In this document: positions 34,452 through 43,151 of the stretch, piece after piece
How positions within the stretch are numbered: position 1 is the stretch's first letter
Layout: each line of letters opens with the position of its first letter
Notes under the pieces: generated by a model
The model's input: the letters and a program-made list of their open reading frames with translations, nothing else
Databases searched by the model: none
What the model was told of the DNA's origin: nothing
Source: Cellvibrio sp.
GTDB lineage: Bacteria > Pseudomonadota > Gammaproteobacteria > Pseudomonadales > Cellvibrionaceae
NCBI GenBank assembly: GCA_016712405.1
Contig: JADJRD010000003.1
Location: 1-47,500 of the forward strand
DNA length: 47,500 bases
Direction: 5' to 3'
Made by a program: the position numbers and the translations under genes

Positions 34452-34862
34452 TTATAAATTCGCGCACTCATCCGCAATAATCGCTTCCATATTTTCAACC
34501 TGAGTTTGCATTTCTTCAGGTGTCATATAGCGATTTTCGCCATTTTTATCAGTAGTTTTTACACGCGGACTTGTGTTTAGCACTTGTAAATTCTTACGTG
34601 CTGTCTCGCAGCGTTCGGCGCTTTGCGCTGGAGCCGTTGACCCTTTTGATTTCACCGCTTCATCTTTTTCTTCGGTAGCGTAAGTTGCTGGATCGCTATG
34701 GCCTGTGCGGGCATTAAGTAGCCGTGCCGGTGTGTCTTTGGGTGGGGTTTCGCCGTATTGAGTAACCCCTTTGCTATCAACCCACGAATAAATCTTGTCA
34801 GCCATCACGATAGGGCTGACCATGAAACAGCTAAGGGCAATACCAAGTAGACGTTTTTTCAT
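34452..34862 (-). CDS. DUF4124 domain periplasmic protein
   Basis: It encodes 136 residues. A signal peptide (MKKRLLGIALSCFMVSPIVMA) is followed by the DUF4124 motif DKIYSWVDSKGVTQYGETPP, a small beta-domain common at the N-terminus of gammaproteobacterial envelope proteins. The rest is charged and low in complexity, with a conserved RCETARKNLQVLNTSPRVKT stretch and a final Cys (DECANL). The two Cys may bond to each other. Its function is unknown. Confidence 0.85.
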   Translation of the reverse strand: MKKRLLGIALSCFMVSPIVMADKIYSWVDSKGVTQYGETPPKDTPARLLNARTGHSDPATYATEEKDEAVKSKGSTAPAQSAERCETARKNLQVLNTSPRVKTTDKNGENRYMTPEEMQTQVENMEAIIADECANL

Positions 34863-35293
34863 AGACCGAATGTCCGTTAACTAATAAACCTGCGCTAACT
34901 ATAGCCTTAAATTTCGACTCATGGAAATACGGATCAGCTTTATCTGTAATTTGTGGTCGAGATCAAAGTCGCGAATTACACGCAAAACCTTGACTTTGCA
35001 GCATGAATGGCGACAATTGCTCTTCCTCTGGATGGTAGCAGGCGCCTCAACTCGGGTTTTCCTGTTTTATCGCTAAGTCACCCTCTTGGCATTCCATCCG
35101 CGGCTCACACCCTTACCGGGGTAATGATCCTGAAATTGGTTGCATACCTGCGCCTTTTTCGCTGATCCAAACCAAGCCTTGCCGGGCTTCTTTTGTTGAT
35201 CAACCCACGCGCAGTATCAGCAGATATTTGTGCATTCAATACCAACATCACAGACGATTTAATTCCTGTGATTTTCCTAAAAGGGGAAAGATT
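34863..35293 (+). other. Long leader region upstream of ilvI
   Basis: There is no confident gene here. It has 431 bases between the DUF4124 start and ilvI. A 49-codon frame starting at about 34920 (MEIRISFICNLWSRSK) lacks a clear ribosome site. A TTACC-GGGG-TAA palindrome lies near 35115-35126, and an AAGCC/GGCTT hairpin followed by CTTTT lies at 35174-35194, resembling an attenuator. No run of branched-chain codons typical of an ilv leader peptide was found. Confidence 0.35.
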
Positions 35294-37027
35294 GTGGAAA
35301 TGCTCTCAGGCGGAGATATGCTCATTCGTGCTTTAAAAGACGAAGGTGTTGAAGTCGTTTTTGGATACCCAGGCGGCGCGGCACTGCATATTTACGATGC
35401 CATTTTTCGTCAAAAAGATGTTAAACATATTCTCGTTCGCCACGAACAAGCAGCGACTCATGCGGCTGATGGATACGCACGTGCGACAGGTAAAGTCGGC
35501 ACTGTGTTGGTGACTTCAGGTCCCGGTGCGACTAATGCCATTACTGGTATTGCGACGGCTTATATGGATTCTATTCCGATGGTGGTCATCTCGGGTCAAG
35601 TGCAAAGTCATTTGATTGGTGAAGACGCCTTTCAGGAAACGGACATGGTGGGAATTTCTCGTCCCATCGTAAAGCACAGTTTCTTAATCAAACACCCGAG
35701 CGAAATTGCAGAGACGGTGAAAAAAGCTTATTACATAGCGGCGACGGGTCGTCCTGGTCCGGTTGTGATCGATGTGCCAAAAGACATGACACATCCAGCG
35801 AATTTATTTGCCTACGAATATCCTGACAAAGTGAAGTTGCGTTCTTATTCGCCAGCCACTCGCGGCCACGCGGGTCAAATTAAAAAAGCCGTGCAATTAT
35901 TATTGGCGGCAAAGCGCCCAGTGATTTACGCCGGTGGTGGTGTGGTTCAAGGTAATGCATCGGGGTTGTTGCGTGATTTGGTCAACATGTTGAATGCGCC
36001 TTGCACCAATACCCTAATGGGATTGGGTGCTTATCCGGGTACCGATAAACGTTTCGTCGGGATGTTAGGTATGCATGGTACTTACGAAGCCAACATGACG
36101 ATGCATCACAGTGATGTGATTCTCGCAGTCGGCGCGCGTTTTGATGATCGCGTCACTAATGCTGTTAGCAAATTTTGTCCCAATGCAAAAATTATTCACA
36201 TTGATATTGATCCTGCATCGATTTCCAAAACTGTCGTTGCGGATGTACCAATCGTAGGTTCAGTGGAAAGTGTGTTGACTGACATGATTGCCTTGATAAA
36301 AGAATCCAACGAAAAACCGGATGCGGAAGCGATTAAACAGTGGTGGCAACAAATTGATGAATGGCGTGAGCGTCATGGGATTTATCACAAAACCCGTTAC
36401 GATACTTCAAGCGATTTAATTAAGCCGCAAGATGTGATCAAAGCGATTTGGGAAGTGACCAAAGGTGATGCCTATGTGACTTCCGATGTGGGTCAGCATC
36501 AAATGTTTGCAGCGCAATATTATTTGTTTGATAAACCGCGTCGTTGGATTAACTCCGGTGGCCTCGGCACTATGGGCTTTGGTTTGCCTGCTGCTATGGG
36601 TGTGCAAATGGCCGATCGTGAAGCAACAGTGGTTTGCGTGACCGGCGAAGGTTCGATTCAAATGTGTATTCAAGAATTATCTTGCTGCACGCAATATCAT
36701 TTGCCAGTGAAAATTATTTGTTTAAATAATCAAGCTCTCGGCATGGTTCGCCAATGGCAAGACATGCAATATTCTGGTCGTTATGCAGAAAGTTTGTATG
36801 AAGATTCTTTACCGGATTTCGTCAAACTTGCAGAAGCTTATGGCCATGTTGGAATGCGTGTTACCAAAAAAGAAGATCTCAAAGCAAAGCTCGCTGAATG
36901 TTTTGCTATGAAAGATCGAGTGGTATTTATGGATATTATGGTCGATCAATCTGAGCACGTTTACCCCATGCAAATCGCCACACAATCCATGCGTGATATG
37001 TTGGTCAGCAAAACGGAGCGCGTATAA
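35294..37027 (+). CDS. ilvI: Acetolactate synthase III large subunit IlvI
   Basis: It encodes 577 residues from GTG 35294. This start is chosen because it gives MEMLSGGDMLIRAL, matching the E. coli IlvI start, with AAGGGGAAAG upstream. It is a thiamine diphosphate enzyme making 2-acetolactate (valine/leucine) or 2-aceto-2-hydroxybutyrate (isoleucine). Visible features: FGYPGGAALHIYDA and catalytic Glu51 (RHEQAATHAADGYARA), the FAD-region GLGAYPG segment, and the thiamine-binding VTGEGSIQMCIQEL with GEG in place of GDG. It is followed by ilvH after one base. The product is cytoplasmic and is normally inhibited by valine through IlvH. Confidence 0.95.
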   Translation: MEMLSGGDMLIRALKDEGVEVVFGYPGGAALHIYDAIFRQKDVKHILVRHEQAATHAADGYARATGKVGTVLVTSGPGATNAITGIATAYMDSIPMVVISGQVQSHLIGEDAFQETDMVGISRPIVKHSFLIKHPSEIAETVKKAYYIAATGRPGPVVIDVPKDMTHPANLFAYEYPDKVKLRSYSPATRGHAGQIKKAVQLLLAAKRPVIYAGGGVVQGNASGLLRDLVNMLNAPCTNTLMGLGAYPGTDKRFVGMLGMHGTYEANMTMHHSDVILAVGARFDDRVTNAVSKFCPNAKIIHIDIDPASISKTVVADVPIVGSVESVLTDMIALIKESNEKPDAEAIKQWWQQIDEWRERHGIYHKTRYDTSSDLIKPQDVIKAIWEVTKGDAYVTSDVGQHQMFAAQYYLFDKPRRWINSGGLGTMGFGLPAAMGVQMADREATVVCVTGEGSIQMCIQELSCCTQYHLPVKIICLNNQALGMVRQWQDMQYSGRYAESLYEDSLPDFVKLAEAYGHVGMRVTKKEDLKAKLAECFAMKDRVVFMDIMVDQSEHVYPMQIATQSMRDMLVSKTERV

Positions 37028-37028
37028 C

Positions 37029-37520
37029 ATGAGACGTATTATTTCTGTTTTAGTTGAAAACGCACCCGGTGCATTGTCGCGTGTTGTCGGATTATTTTCA
37101 CAGCGTGGTTACAACATCGAAAGTTTGACTGTTGCGCCTACGGAAGATCAAACCCTGTCACGCTTAACCCTGACAACTTTGGGCGACGATCATAAAATCG
37201 AACAAATCACCAAGCATCTCAACAAATTGATTGATGTTGTGAAGCTGGTCGATTTAACCGAAGGCGCACACATCGAACGCGAGTTAATGTTAATCAAAGT
37301 AAAAGCTTCCGGTGCACAGCGCGCCGAAGTCAAACGTTGCGTCGATATTTTTCGCGGTCAAATTGTTGATGTCACTAGCACGCTTTACACCATCCAAATT
37401 ACTGGCGCGAGCGACAAGCTCGACGCATTTTTGGAAGCCGTTGGCGATGCTTCAATTATTGAAGTCGTGCGCACCGGTGTTTGCGGTATTTCACGTGGTG
37501 AGAAAGTATTGAGTTTGTGA
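37029..37520 (+). CDS. ilvH: Acetolactate synthase III small (regulatory) subunit IlvH
   Basis: It encodes 163 residues, the same length as E. coli IlvH. ATG 37029 begins MRRIISVLVENAPGALSRVV, the ACT domain that binds valine and gives feedback inhibition. The segment GLFSQRGYNIESLTVAPTED is highly conserved in the family. The C-terminal half is the domain that activates the large subunit (RCVDIFRGQIVDVTSTLYTI). It forms an operon with ilvI and is followed by a terminator. Confidence 0.96.
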   Translation: MRRIISVLVENAPGALSRVVGLFSQRGYNIESLTVAPTEDQTLSRLTLTTLGDDHKIEQITKHLNKLIDVVKLVDLTEGAHIERELMLIKVKASGAQRAEVKRCVDIFRGQIVDVTSTLYTIQITGASDKLDAFLEAVGDASIIEVVRTGVCGISRGEKVLSL

Positions 37521-37547
37521 TTCTGGCTTTAGTGGATTGAATGAAAA

Positions 37548-37577
37548 GCCGAATTACGAAAGTGATTCGGCTTTTTT
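37548..37577 (+). terminator. Rho-independent terminator after ilvIH
   Basis: GCCGAATTAC / GTGATTCGGC with a GAAA loop and six T. One G-U pair in the stem. Confidence 0.85.
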
Positions 37578-37643
37578 AATTCCAGTTGCTGTATTTCTGG
37601 CATCAGTAATGGATACGACATTAAATTATAAATTGAGGAAATC

Positions 37644-38402
37644 ATGATTGCTAATCAATCAAATAATTCAGCCAGGGTTGCGCTCATTACGGGTTCGACA
37701 TCGGGAATCGGTAAAGCTATTGCGTTGCAGTTGGCAAAAGATGGTTTTAGGGTTGTGTTTCATTCTCGTTCATCTGTAACAGAGGGTGAGAAATTGGCAA
37801 GCGCTGTTCCAGGTGCAATTTACATCCAAGCAGACTTATCTGATCAAGCTCAAACAAAACGTTTGGTATCAGATCTTTTATCTGGTTGTGGTCGGCTGGA
37901 TGTTCTCGTCAACAATGCAGGAATCAACGCTATGATTCCTCACGGTTTATTGAAAGAGGCCACTCCAGAAATTTGGCGTGATCTATATGAGGTAAATGTA
38001 ATTGCTCCTTGGACTTTAATTGCCGAAGCAGAGCAGGCGCTTAGAAATGCATCTACAAAAGAATGTCCCAGTTGTATTCTCAACATCAGTTCGCATGCAG
38101 GTGTGCGTCCTAAAGGTGCTTCAATTCCCTATGCGGCAAGCAAATCCGCGTTGAATCACATGACGCAACTATTGGCTCTCACTTTATCACCGGAAATAAG
38201 AGTTAACGCAATTGCTCCAGGTCTTGTAGATACACCAATGACAGAGAGTTGGGTTGAAGCTCATAAACTCTGGAGAGAAAAATCACCAATGAAACGTGGT
38301 GCAAAACCTAGCGAAATTGCACATATTGCATCTATGCTTGTTTCTAGTAGTTACTTAACCGGTGAAATAATTCTTTCTGATGGTGGGCTCAATCTCACAT
38401 GA
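37644..38402 (+). CDS. Short-chain dehydrogenase/reductase (FabG-like)
   Basis: It encodes 252 residues, with TTGAGGAAAT before ATG 37644. It is a classical SDR: NAD(P)-binding TGSTSGIG at 16-23, NNAG at 90-93, and the catalytic triad Ser150, Tyr163 and Lys167 (IPYAASKSAL). RVNAIAPGLVDTPM and the C-terminal LSDGGLNLT are also typical. It would reduce a keto group or oxidise an alcohol. The substrate cannot be told from sequence; overall it resembles 3-oxoacyl reductases. It stands alone between ilvH and the DUF72 gene. Confidence 0.88.
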   Translation: MIANQSNNSARVALITGSTSGIGKAIALQLAKDGFRVVFHSRSSVTEGEKLASAVPGAIYIQADLSDQAQTKRLVSDLLSGCGRLDVLVNNAGINAMIPHGLLKEATPEIWRDLYEVNVIAPWTLIAEAEQALRNASTKECPSCILNISSHAGVRPKGASIPYAASKSALNHMTQLLALTLSPEIRVNAIAPGLVDTPMTESWVEAHKLWREKSPMKRGAKPSEIAHIASMLVSSSYLTGEIILSDGGLNLT

Positions 38403-38615
38403 AATCACACAACTGGTAGTGTAGAATTCCATCCATCCGTTGCATTCAATTCAATTTCAAATAAGCTCTCGGATTCATCTGAATAACTGAAGTTTATTTA
38501 ACGAATATCTCCATTTTATTTTTCTGATTTTATTTTTTGTTTGGCCTTTGTGAGTATCGTTAATCAATAGAGACCTTTAAAAGTATCCAAGGTTGAATTA
38601 AAGAGTAATCGCATT

Positions 38616-39629
38616 ATGCAAGACTCGTTATTCGGTGAATCTGATTCATCCAAGCCGATAAAAAAATCCAGCAAGCAAGTTGAGCCAGCAGCGCATGCTG
38701 CTGAATTAATTGCGTTGGCACAAACGCTGCCATCGCATTTGCGATTGGGAACTTCGTCATGGAATTATCCGGGTTGGGCGGGGATGGTTTGGGGTCGGGA
38801 GTATCCGGAAAATAATTTATCCCGTTATGGATTAACTGCTTATTCCCAACATCCTTTATTTAAAACAGTTAGTATTGATCGCGGTTTTTATCGGCCGATG
38901 AACGTTGCGTAGTTTGCGGAATATGCTTCGCAAGTTGGTCAGGATTTTCGTTTTGTAATTAAAGCGCCGAGTTTGGTCGCCGATGCATTAATTCGCGATG
39001 AGTCAGGGCGCGGTATGCGGACCAATCTGAATTTTTTAAATCCAACCGAAGCGGTGCAATTATTTGTTGAGCCAGCGTTGGAAGGTTTGCAACACAAACT
39101 CGGTGCACTGGTTTTTCAAATCAGTCCCTTGCCCAATTCAATGCTGTCGCGCATCTCAGAAATGATTGATCGCTTGCATCAAATGCTCAGCGCTATTCCG
39201 GATTTTCATGATCAAGCGCCAGATGGAGTTGTTGCAGTAGAAGTGCGTGACCCACAATGGATTACACCGCAATTTGTTCAAGCCCTGCGCGATACCAAAG
39301 CAACCTATTGCATGGGCTTGCACGCAAAAATGCCGTCGATTAATGATCAGTTGCCTATTCTTCGCGCGCTTTGGCCCGGCCCGTTAGTGTGTCGTTGGAA
39401 CCTCAATCCTTTGCATGGTGCTTATGGTTATGAAGATGCCAAAGAACTCTATTCGCCTTACGACAAAATGGTTGATCCTGATTTGGAAACTCGTGCGATT
39501 TTGGCAAAAGTGATTTCGGACACTGCCAAGGCCGGACAAAATGTTTACGTCACTTTGAGCAACAAAGCAGAAGGCTCAGCGCCGCTATCGATTATCGAAC
39601 TGACTAAAGCAATCAAAAATTTACCCTAG
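38616..39629 (+). pseudogene. DUF72 family protein, interrupted by one in-frame stop
   Basis: The single frame would encode 337 residues, but TAG at 38910-38912 stops it after codon 98 (FYRPMNVA). The frame continues directly with FAEYASQVGQDFRFVIKAPS to the end with no shift. DUF72 proteins are TIM-barrel enzymes of unknown reaction. The motifs RLGTSSWNYPGW and VVAVEVRDPQW are present, but the family's activity is not known. The conserved LRLGTSSWNYPGWAG start and the intact downstream half suggest a recent loss, suppression, or a one-base sequence error. The usual codon here would encode Glu or Gln. Confidence 0.85.
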
Positions 39630-39761
39630 GCTGCTCCGGAGCAAAATAGGCTTCACTATTTATTGCTTCTTCATATTCACCACACAATTTCCTCACACAA
39701 GCCATTTACTCTGCACCAAAGCCGATTCATGGGGAATGGCTGTCTATTGGGTGCAGAGATT

Positions 39762-41771
39762 ATGAATATGATTCGTCAGGCATTATTGATAGTCGGTTTG
39801 TTGCTGTTGATTACAGGAGCAGCAGTTGCCGATGAGGAGTTGCAGTCAGGGAGTTTTATGATACGGGATGTAAATCAGCAGGATTACAAACCTGCGTTGC
39901 TGTTAGGTACCGAGGTTGAGGTTAAGATTGCTGGGCCTATTGCCAGAGTTGTGGTGCGTCAAACGTTTTACAATCAATCCCGCGATTATGTGGAGGGGAA
40001 ATATTTGTTTCCTTTACCGGAGCAAGCAGCTGTCAATGCCATGACTATGATCATTGGCGACAGGGTAATTAAAGGGGCAATTCACGAAAAGCAACAAGCG
40101 CAGCAGATCTATCAGCAAGCGTTGCAGCAGGGAAAACAAGCGGGTTTAGTGGAGCAACAGAGACCGAATTTGTTCACCACCCAGGTTGCGAATATTGCGC
40201 CGCAAGAAAATATACTGATTGAAATTACCTACGTAGAAACGCTGGTTCCCGTGGGTAATGAATTTGGTTTTGTTTTTCCCATGACATTAACACCTCGATA
40301 TACACCGGATACATCGATTCAACAATTTGATCGGGATGCCGAAACTGTTATGGCCGCTCGTTTTATTGCAAAAGATAGCACTTCTACTGAATTGGCAAAT
40401 CCTGCACGTATCACTGTCGAAATAGAAAATGTTGAAGGCTTAACCGCTATCGAAAGTACCAGTCACAAAATTAAGTTAACTAAAAACAACCACAAGTGGC
40501 TGGTGAATACCCAAGACAATTTTGTCCCTATGGACAGGGACTATAAATTGCGTTGGAAAATTGCCGCTGAAGCCAATAATGCACCCGCATTTTTTATGGA
40601 ACAAATGGGCGATGAATATTTTGGTGTGCTGATGATAATGCCACCGGAAGCGCCGAAGGATGAGACTGTGCTGGCACGTGAAACGATTTTTATTATTGAT
40701 ACTTCAGGATCAATGGGCGGTGAATCCATTCAGCAAGCAAAAGCGAGTTTGGCATTTGCTATTCATCAACTCAATCAAGATCAACGTTTTAACATTATTG
40801 AATTTAATTCCATCCATAGAGCTCTTTTTTCACAATCCCAGGATGTCACTGATCTTAGCAAGCAAGAGGCACTGGATTTCGTCAATTCATTGCAAGCCAC
40901 TGGCGGCACTGAAATGGCTCCGGCTTTGCGCGCAGCCTTGACCATGCCGGGTGATCAGGAATATTTGCGACAAATTATTTTTATTACCGATGGCGCAGTG
41001 GGCAACGAAGATGAATTGTTTGGCATACTGCAACAATTACTGGGTAACAGTCGTTTATTTACTGTAGGCATAGGTTCCGCGCCTAACAGTTATTTTATGA
41101 AAAAAGCAGCAGAATTTGGCAGGGGAGCACAAACGTCAATTAATCAACTGAATCAAGTCAATCATGAAATGACGAAATTATTTTCCCAGCTTGAGAAACC
41201 TTTAATGCGTGATATTCAAGTGCAATTTCCGGAAACCATTCAGGCAGAAATATATCCACAAAAAATACCGGATCTCTATGCAGGTGAACCCTTGATTGTG
41301 GCGATGAAATTAAATGCAATTCCTGAAGCCATCAGAGTGTCAGGTCAAGGAAAAACTGAATGGACTGCCACTATTGGCACTTTGGAAGAAAATGCTTACC
41401 AGGAAAAGAATGGATTATCCAGCCTATGGGCGAGAGCGAAAATTGAATCTTTGATGGGAAAAATGGTGCGCGAAAATAATTCCACTGAATTGGAGAAGGA
41501 GATCACCAAAATTGCATTGCAACATCAGTTGGTGAGTCGCTATACCAGTTTTGTTGCGGTTGAAGAGGTTATTCAACGTGATCCAATAGATCCAGTTAAA
41601 CAAGAGCAGATTGCGAATTTACTGCCTAAAGGTTCCACCATGAATAACAGTCAAAACTCACAAACGGTTAACTACCCACAAACCGCAGCCGGTGTGGAAT
41701 TATTGCGATTGATGGGGCTGATAATGCTGATGATTTTTTTCTGGATTAAATGGACAAAGGCTCGTCGATGA
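39762..41771 (+). CDS. VIT and VWA domain protein, class GN sortase target
   Basis: It encodes 669 residues from ATG 39762; an upstream frame is open but lacks a signal peptide. The signal peptide MIRQALLIVGLLLLITGAAVA leads to a VIT domain (about 15-160, VEVKIAGPIARVVVRQTFYN) and a VWA domain with the metal-site FIIDTSGSMGGESIQQAK. The C-terminus has a sorting signal: YPQTA, then a hydrophobic helix (LLRLMGLIMLMIFFWI) and KWTKARR. This is the marine proteobacterial sortase target family. The sortase would cleave at YPQTA and anchor or transfer the protein in the envelope. The stop overlaps the sortase start. Confidence 0.9.
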   Translation: MNMIRQALLIVGLLLLITGAAVADEELQSGSFMIRDVNQQDYKPALLLGTEVEVKIAGPIARVVVRQTFYNQSRDYVEGKYLFPLPEQAAVNAMTMIIGDRVIKGAIHEKQQAQQIYQQALQQGKQAGLVEQQRPNLFTTQVANIAPQENILIEITYVETLVPVGNEFGFVFPMTLTPRYTPDTSIQQFDRDAETVMAARFIAKDSTSTELANPARITVEIENVEGLTAIESTSHKIKLTKNNHKWLVNTQDNFVPMDRDYKLRWKIAAEANNAPAFFMEQMGDEYFGVLMIMPPEAPKDETVLARETIFIIDTSGSMGGESIQQAKASLAFAIHQLNQDQRFNIIEFNSIHRALFSQSQDVTDLSKQEALDFVNSLQATGGTEMAPALRAALTMPGDQEYLRQIIFITDGAVGNEDELFGILQQLLGNSRLFTVGIGSAPNSYFMKKAAEFGRGAQTSINQLNQVNHEMTKLFSQLEKPLMRDIQVQFPETIQAEIYPQKIPDLYAGEPLIVAMKLNAIPEAIRVSGQGKTEWTATIGTLEENAYQEKNGLSSLWARAKIESLMGKMVRENNSTELEKEITKIALQHQLVSRYTSFVAVEEVIQRDPIDPVKQEQIANLLPKGSTMNNSQNSQTVNYPQTAAGVELLRLMGLIMLMIFFWIKWTKARR

Positions 41772-42400
41772 TCGGTTATTTTTCAGTGAATGTCAGTGCA
41801 CACAACATCCGGTTGATGATCAGCAGTCGATGGGTTTCCCGTTTACTGCTGGTTGCAGCGCTATTATGTTTGGGTAAATCTTACTGGATCAGTGGCAAGG
41901 CAGTCGTTGCACAATTATTGATTGCACATGCATGGAATCAGACTCTGAAAACAGGTGAGAACACAAAGCCCTGGAGTTGGGCAGATACTTGGCCAGTAGC
42001 AAGGTTAATCGCTCCTGATGGCGAAAAATTTTATGTGTTGGATTCATTAAGTGGCCAGGCACTGGCATTTGGTCCCGGCTGGTTAAATCAAAGTGCCGTG
42101 CCGGGACAAAAGGGTAATTCCATTATTGCTGCACACAGGGACACACATTTTCAATTTATGGAGACAGTGCAATCGGGTGATATTATTCAATTGCAGAATC
42201 CTTCTGGAAAAACCTATTACTACAGGGTTTCATCAATGGAGGTCGTTGACAGTGATCATCAAAAATTGGACATTCAGCATCACACTGCGGAATTAACCTT
42301 GATTACCTGCTATCCCTTTCATGCACTGAATCCGGGTGGTTCTTTGCGTTATCAGGTGCGTGCTACACTGCTTGAAAATGATTTGGTTACTACTGATTAA
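41768..42400 (+). CDS. Class GN sortase
   Basis: It encodes 210 residues, with ATG 41768 overlapping the previous stop (ATGA) and AAAGG seven bases upstream. One N-terminal membrane helix (SRLLLVAALLCLG) is followed by the sortase beta-barrel. The catalytic residues are His123 (AAHRDTHF), Cys181 (LITCYPF) and Arg194 (GGSLRYQVRA). Sortases cut a short motif in a target and join it to an amine. Class GN members occur in Gram-negative bacteria, usually with a single dedicated target, here the adjacent VIT/VWA protein. The creBC genes follow at once. Confidence 0.93.
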   Translation: MIGYFSVNVSAHNIRLMISSRWVSRLLLVAALLCLGKSYWISGKAVVAQLLIAHAWNQTLKTGENTKPWSWADTWPVARLIAPDGEKFYVLDSLSGQALAFGPGWLNQSAVPGQKGNSIIAAHRDTHFQFMETVQSGDIIQLQNPSGKTYYYRVSSMEVVDSDHQKLDIQHHTAELTLITCYPFHALNPGGSLRYQVRATLLENDLVTTD

Positions 42401-42407
42401 CAAGTTT

Positions 42408-43130
42408 ATGAAAACACATGTGCTGATTGTAGAAGACGAAGCTGCTATAGCCGATACCTTAATTTATGTATTGGAAACAGAGGGCTTTCAAGTAACCTGG
42501 AAATCACTGGTGAAAGAAGCAGAAATAATATTAGCGCAAGAAAAAATTGATTTTATTATTTTGGATGTTGGCCTTCCTGATCAAAATGGATTTGAGTTTT
42601 GCAAAAAAATTCGTTCGGGTAAACAGGATTACGCAGATTTGCCGATTTTGTTTTTAACCGCGCGCAAAGAGGAAGTGGACAGAATTATCGGGCTGGAAAT
42701 TGGTGGTGATGATTATGTGGTAAAACCTTTTAGCCCAAGAGAAATTAGTGCCCGTGTGAAAACCATACTCAAAAGAATCCACCAACCTGAAAAAACACAG
42801 GTCACTCATACTGCGCCGGCGAATGGTCAGTCGCAGCAACAAGACAAGTTTCAACTGGAAGAAGATAAAGCAAGACTGGTGTATTGCGGTCAAGCGATTA
42901 GTCTTACGCGATATGAATTAAAAATTCTAGCCAGCCTATTGGCCTATCCCGAACGAATATTCAGTCGATCACAATTGATGGATAAAGTTTGGGATGAACC
43001 TGAATCCAGTTTTGAACGTGCAGTGGATACCCACATTAAAAGTCTGCGCGCAAAATTACGCGAAGTGAATAATCAGGATGATCCAATCAAAACCCATCGT
43101 GGTTTGGGTTATAGCATCAGTCTCAAGTAA
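42408..43130 (+). CDS. creB: Response regulator, CreB-like (OmpR/PhoB family)
   Basis: It encodes 240 residues from ATG 42408, seven bases after the sortase stop. The receiver domain has VLIVEDEAAIADTL, the phosphorylation site Asp53 (ILDVGLPDQNGFEF), FLTARKEEVDR and Lys106 (DDYVVKPFSP). A linker rich in Gln and Thr (about 120-150) precedes the winged-helix DNA-binding domain, where SLTRYELKILASLLAYPERI and THRGLGYSISLK are clear. CreB in E. coli controls genes linked to metabolism and envelope stress. Here its likely role is to control the sortase cluster. Confidence 0.85.
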   Translation: MKTHVLIVEDEAAIADTLIYVLETEGFQVTWKSLVKEAEIILAQEKIDFIILDVGLPDQNGFEFCKKIRSGKQDYADLPILFLTARKEEVDRIIGLEIGGDDYVVKPFSPREISARVKTILKRIHQPEKTQVTHTAPANGQSQQQDKFQLEEDKARLVYCGQAISLTRYELKILASLLAYPERIFSRSQLMDKVWDEPESSFERAVDTHIKSLRAKLREVNNQDDPIKTHRGLGYSISLK

Positions 43131-43151
43131 ACATCAAAAAGGCGAATTGAA

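Noticed and set aside
34920..35075. 49-codon frame upstream of ilvI as a leader peptide
   Set aside because: There is no ribosome site, no cluster of branched-chain codons, and the hairpin is not positioned right after it. It is mentioned only as part of the leader region.
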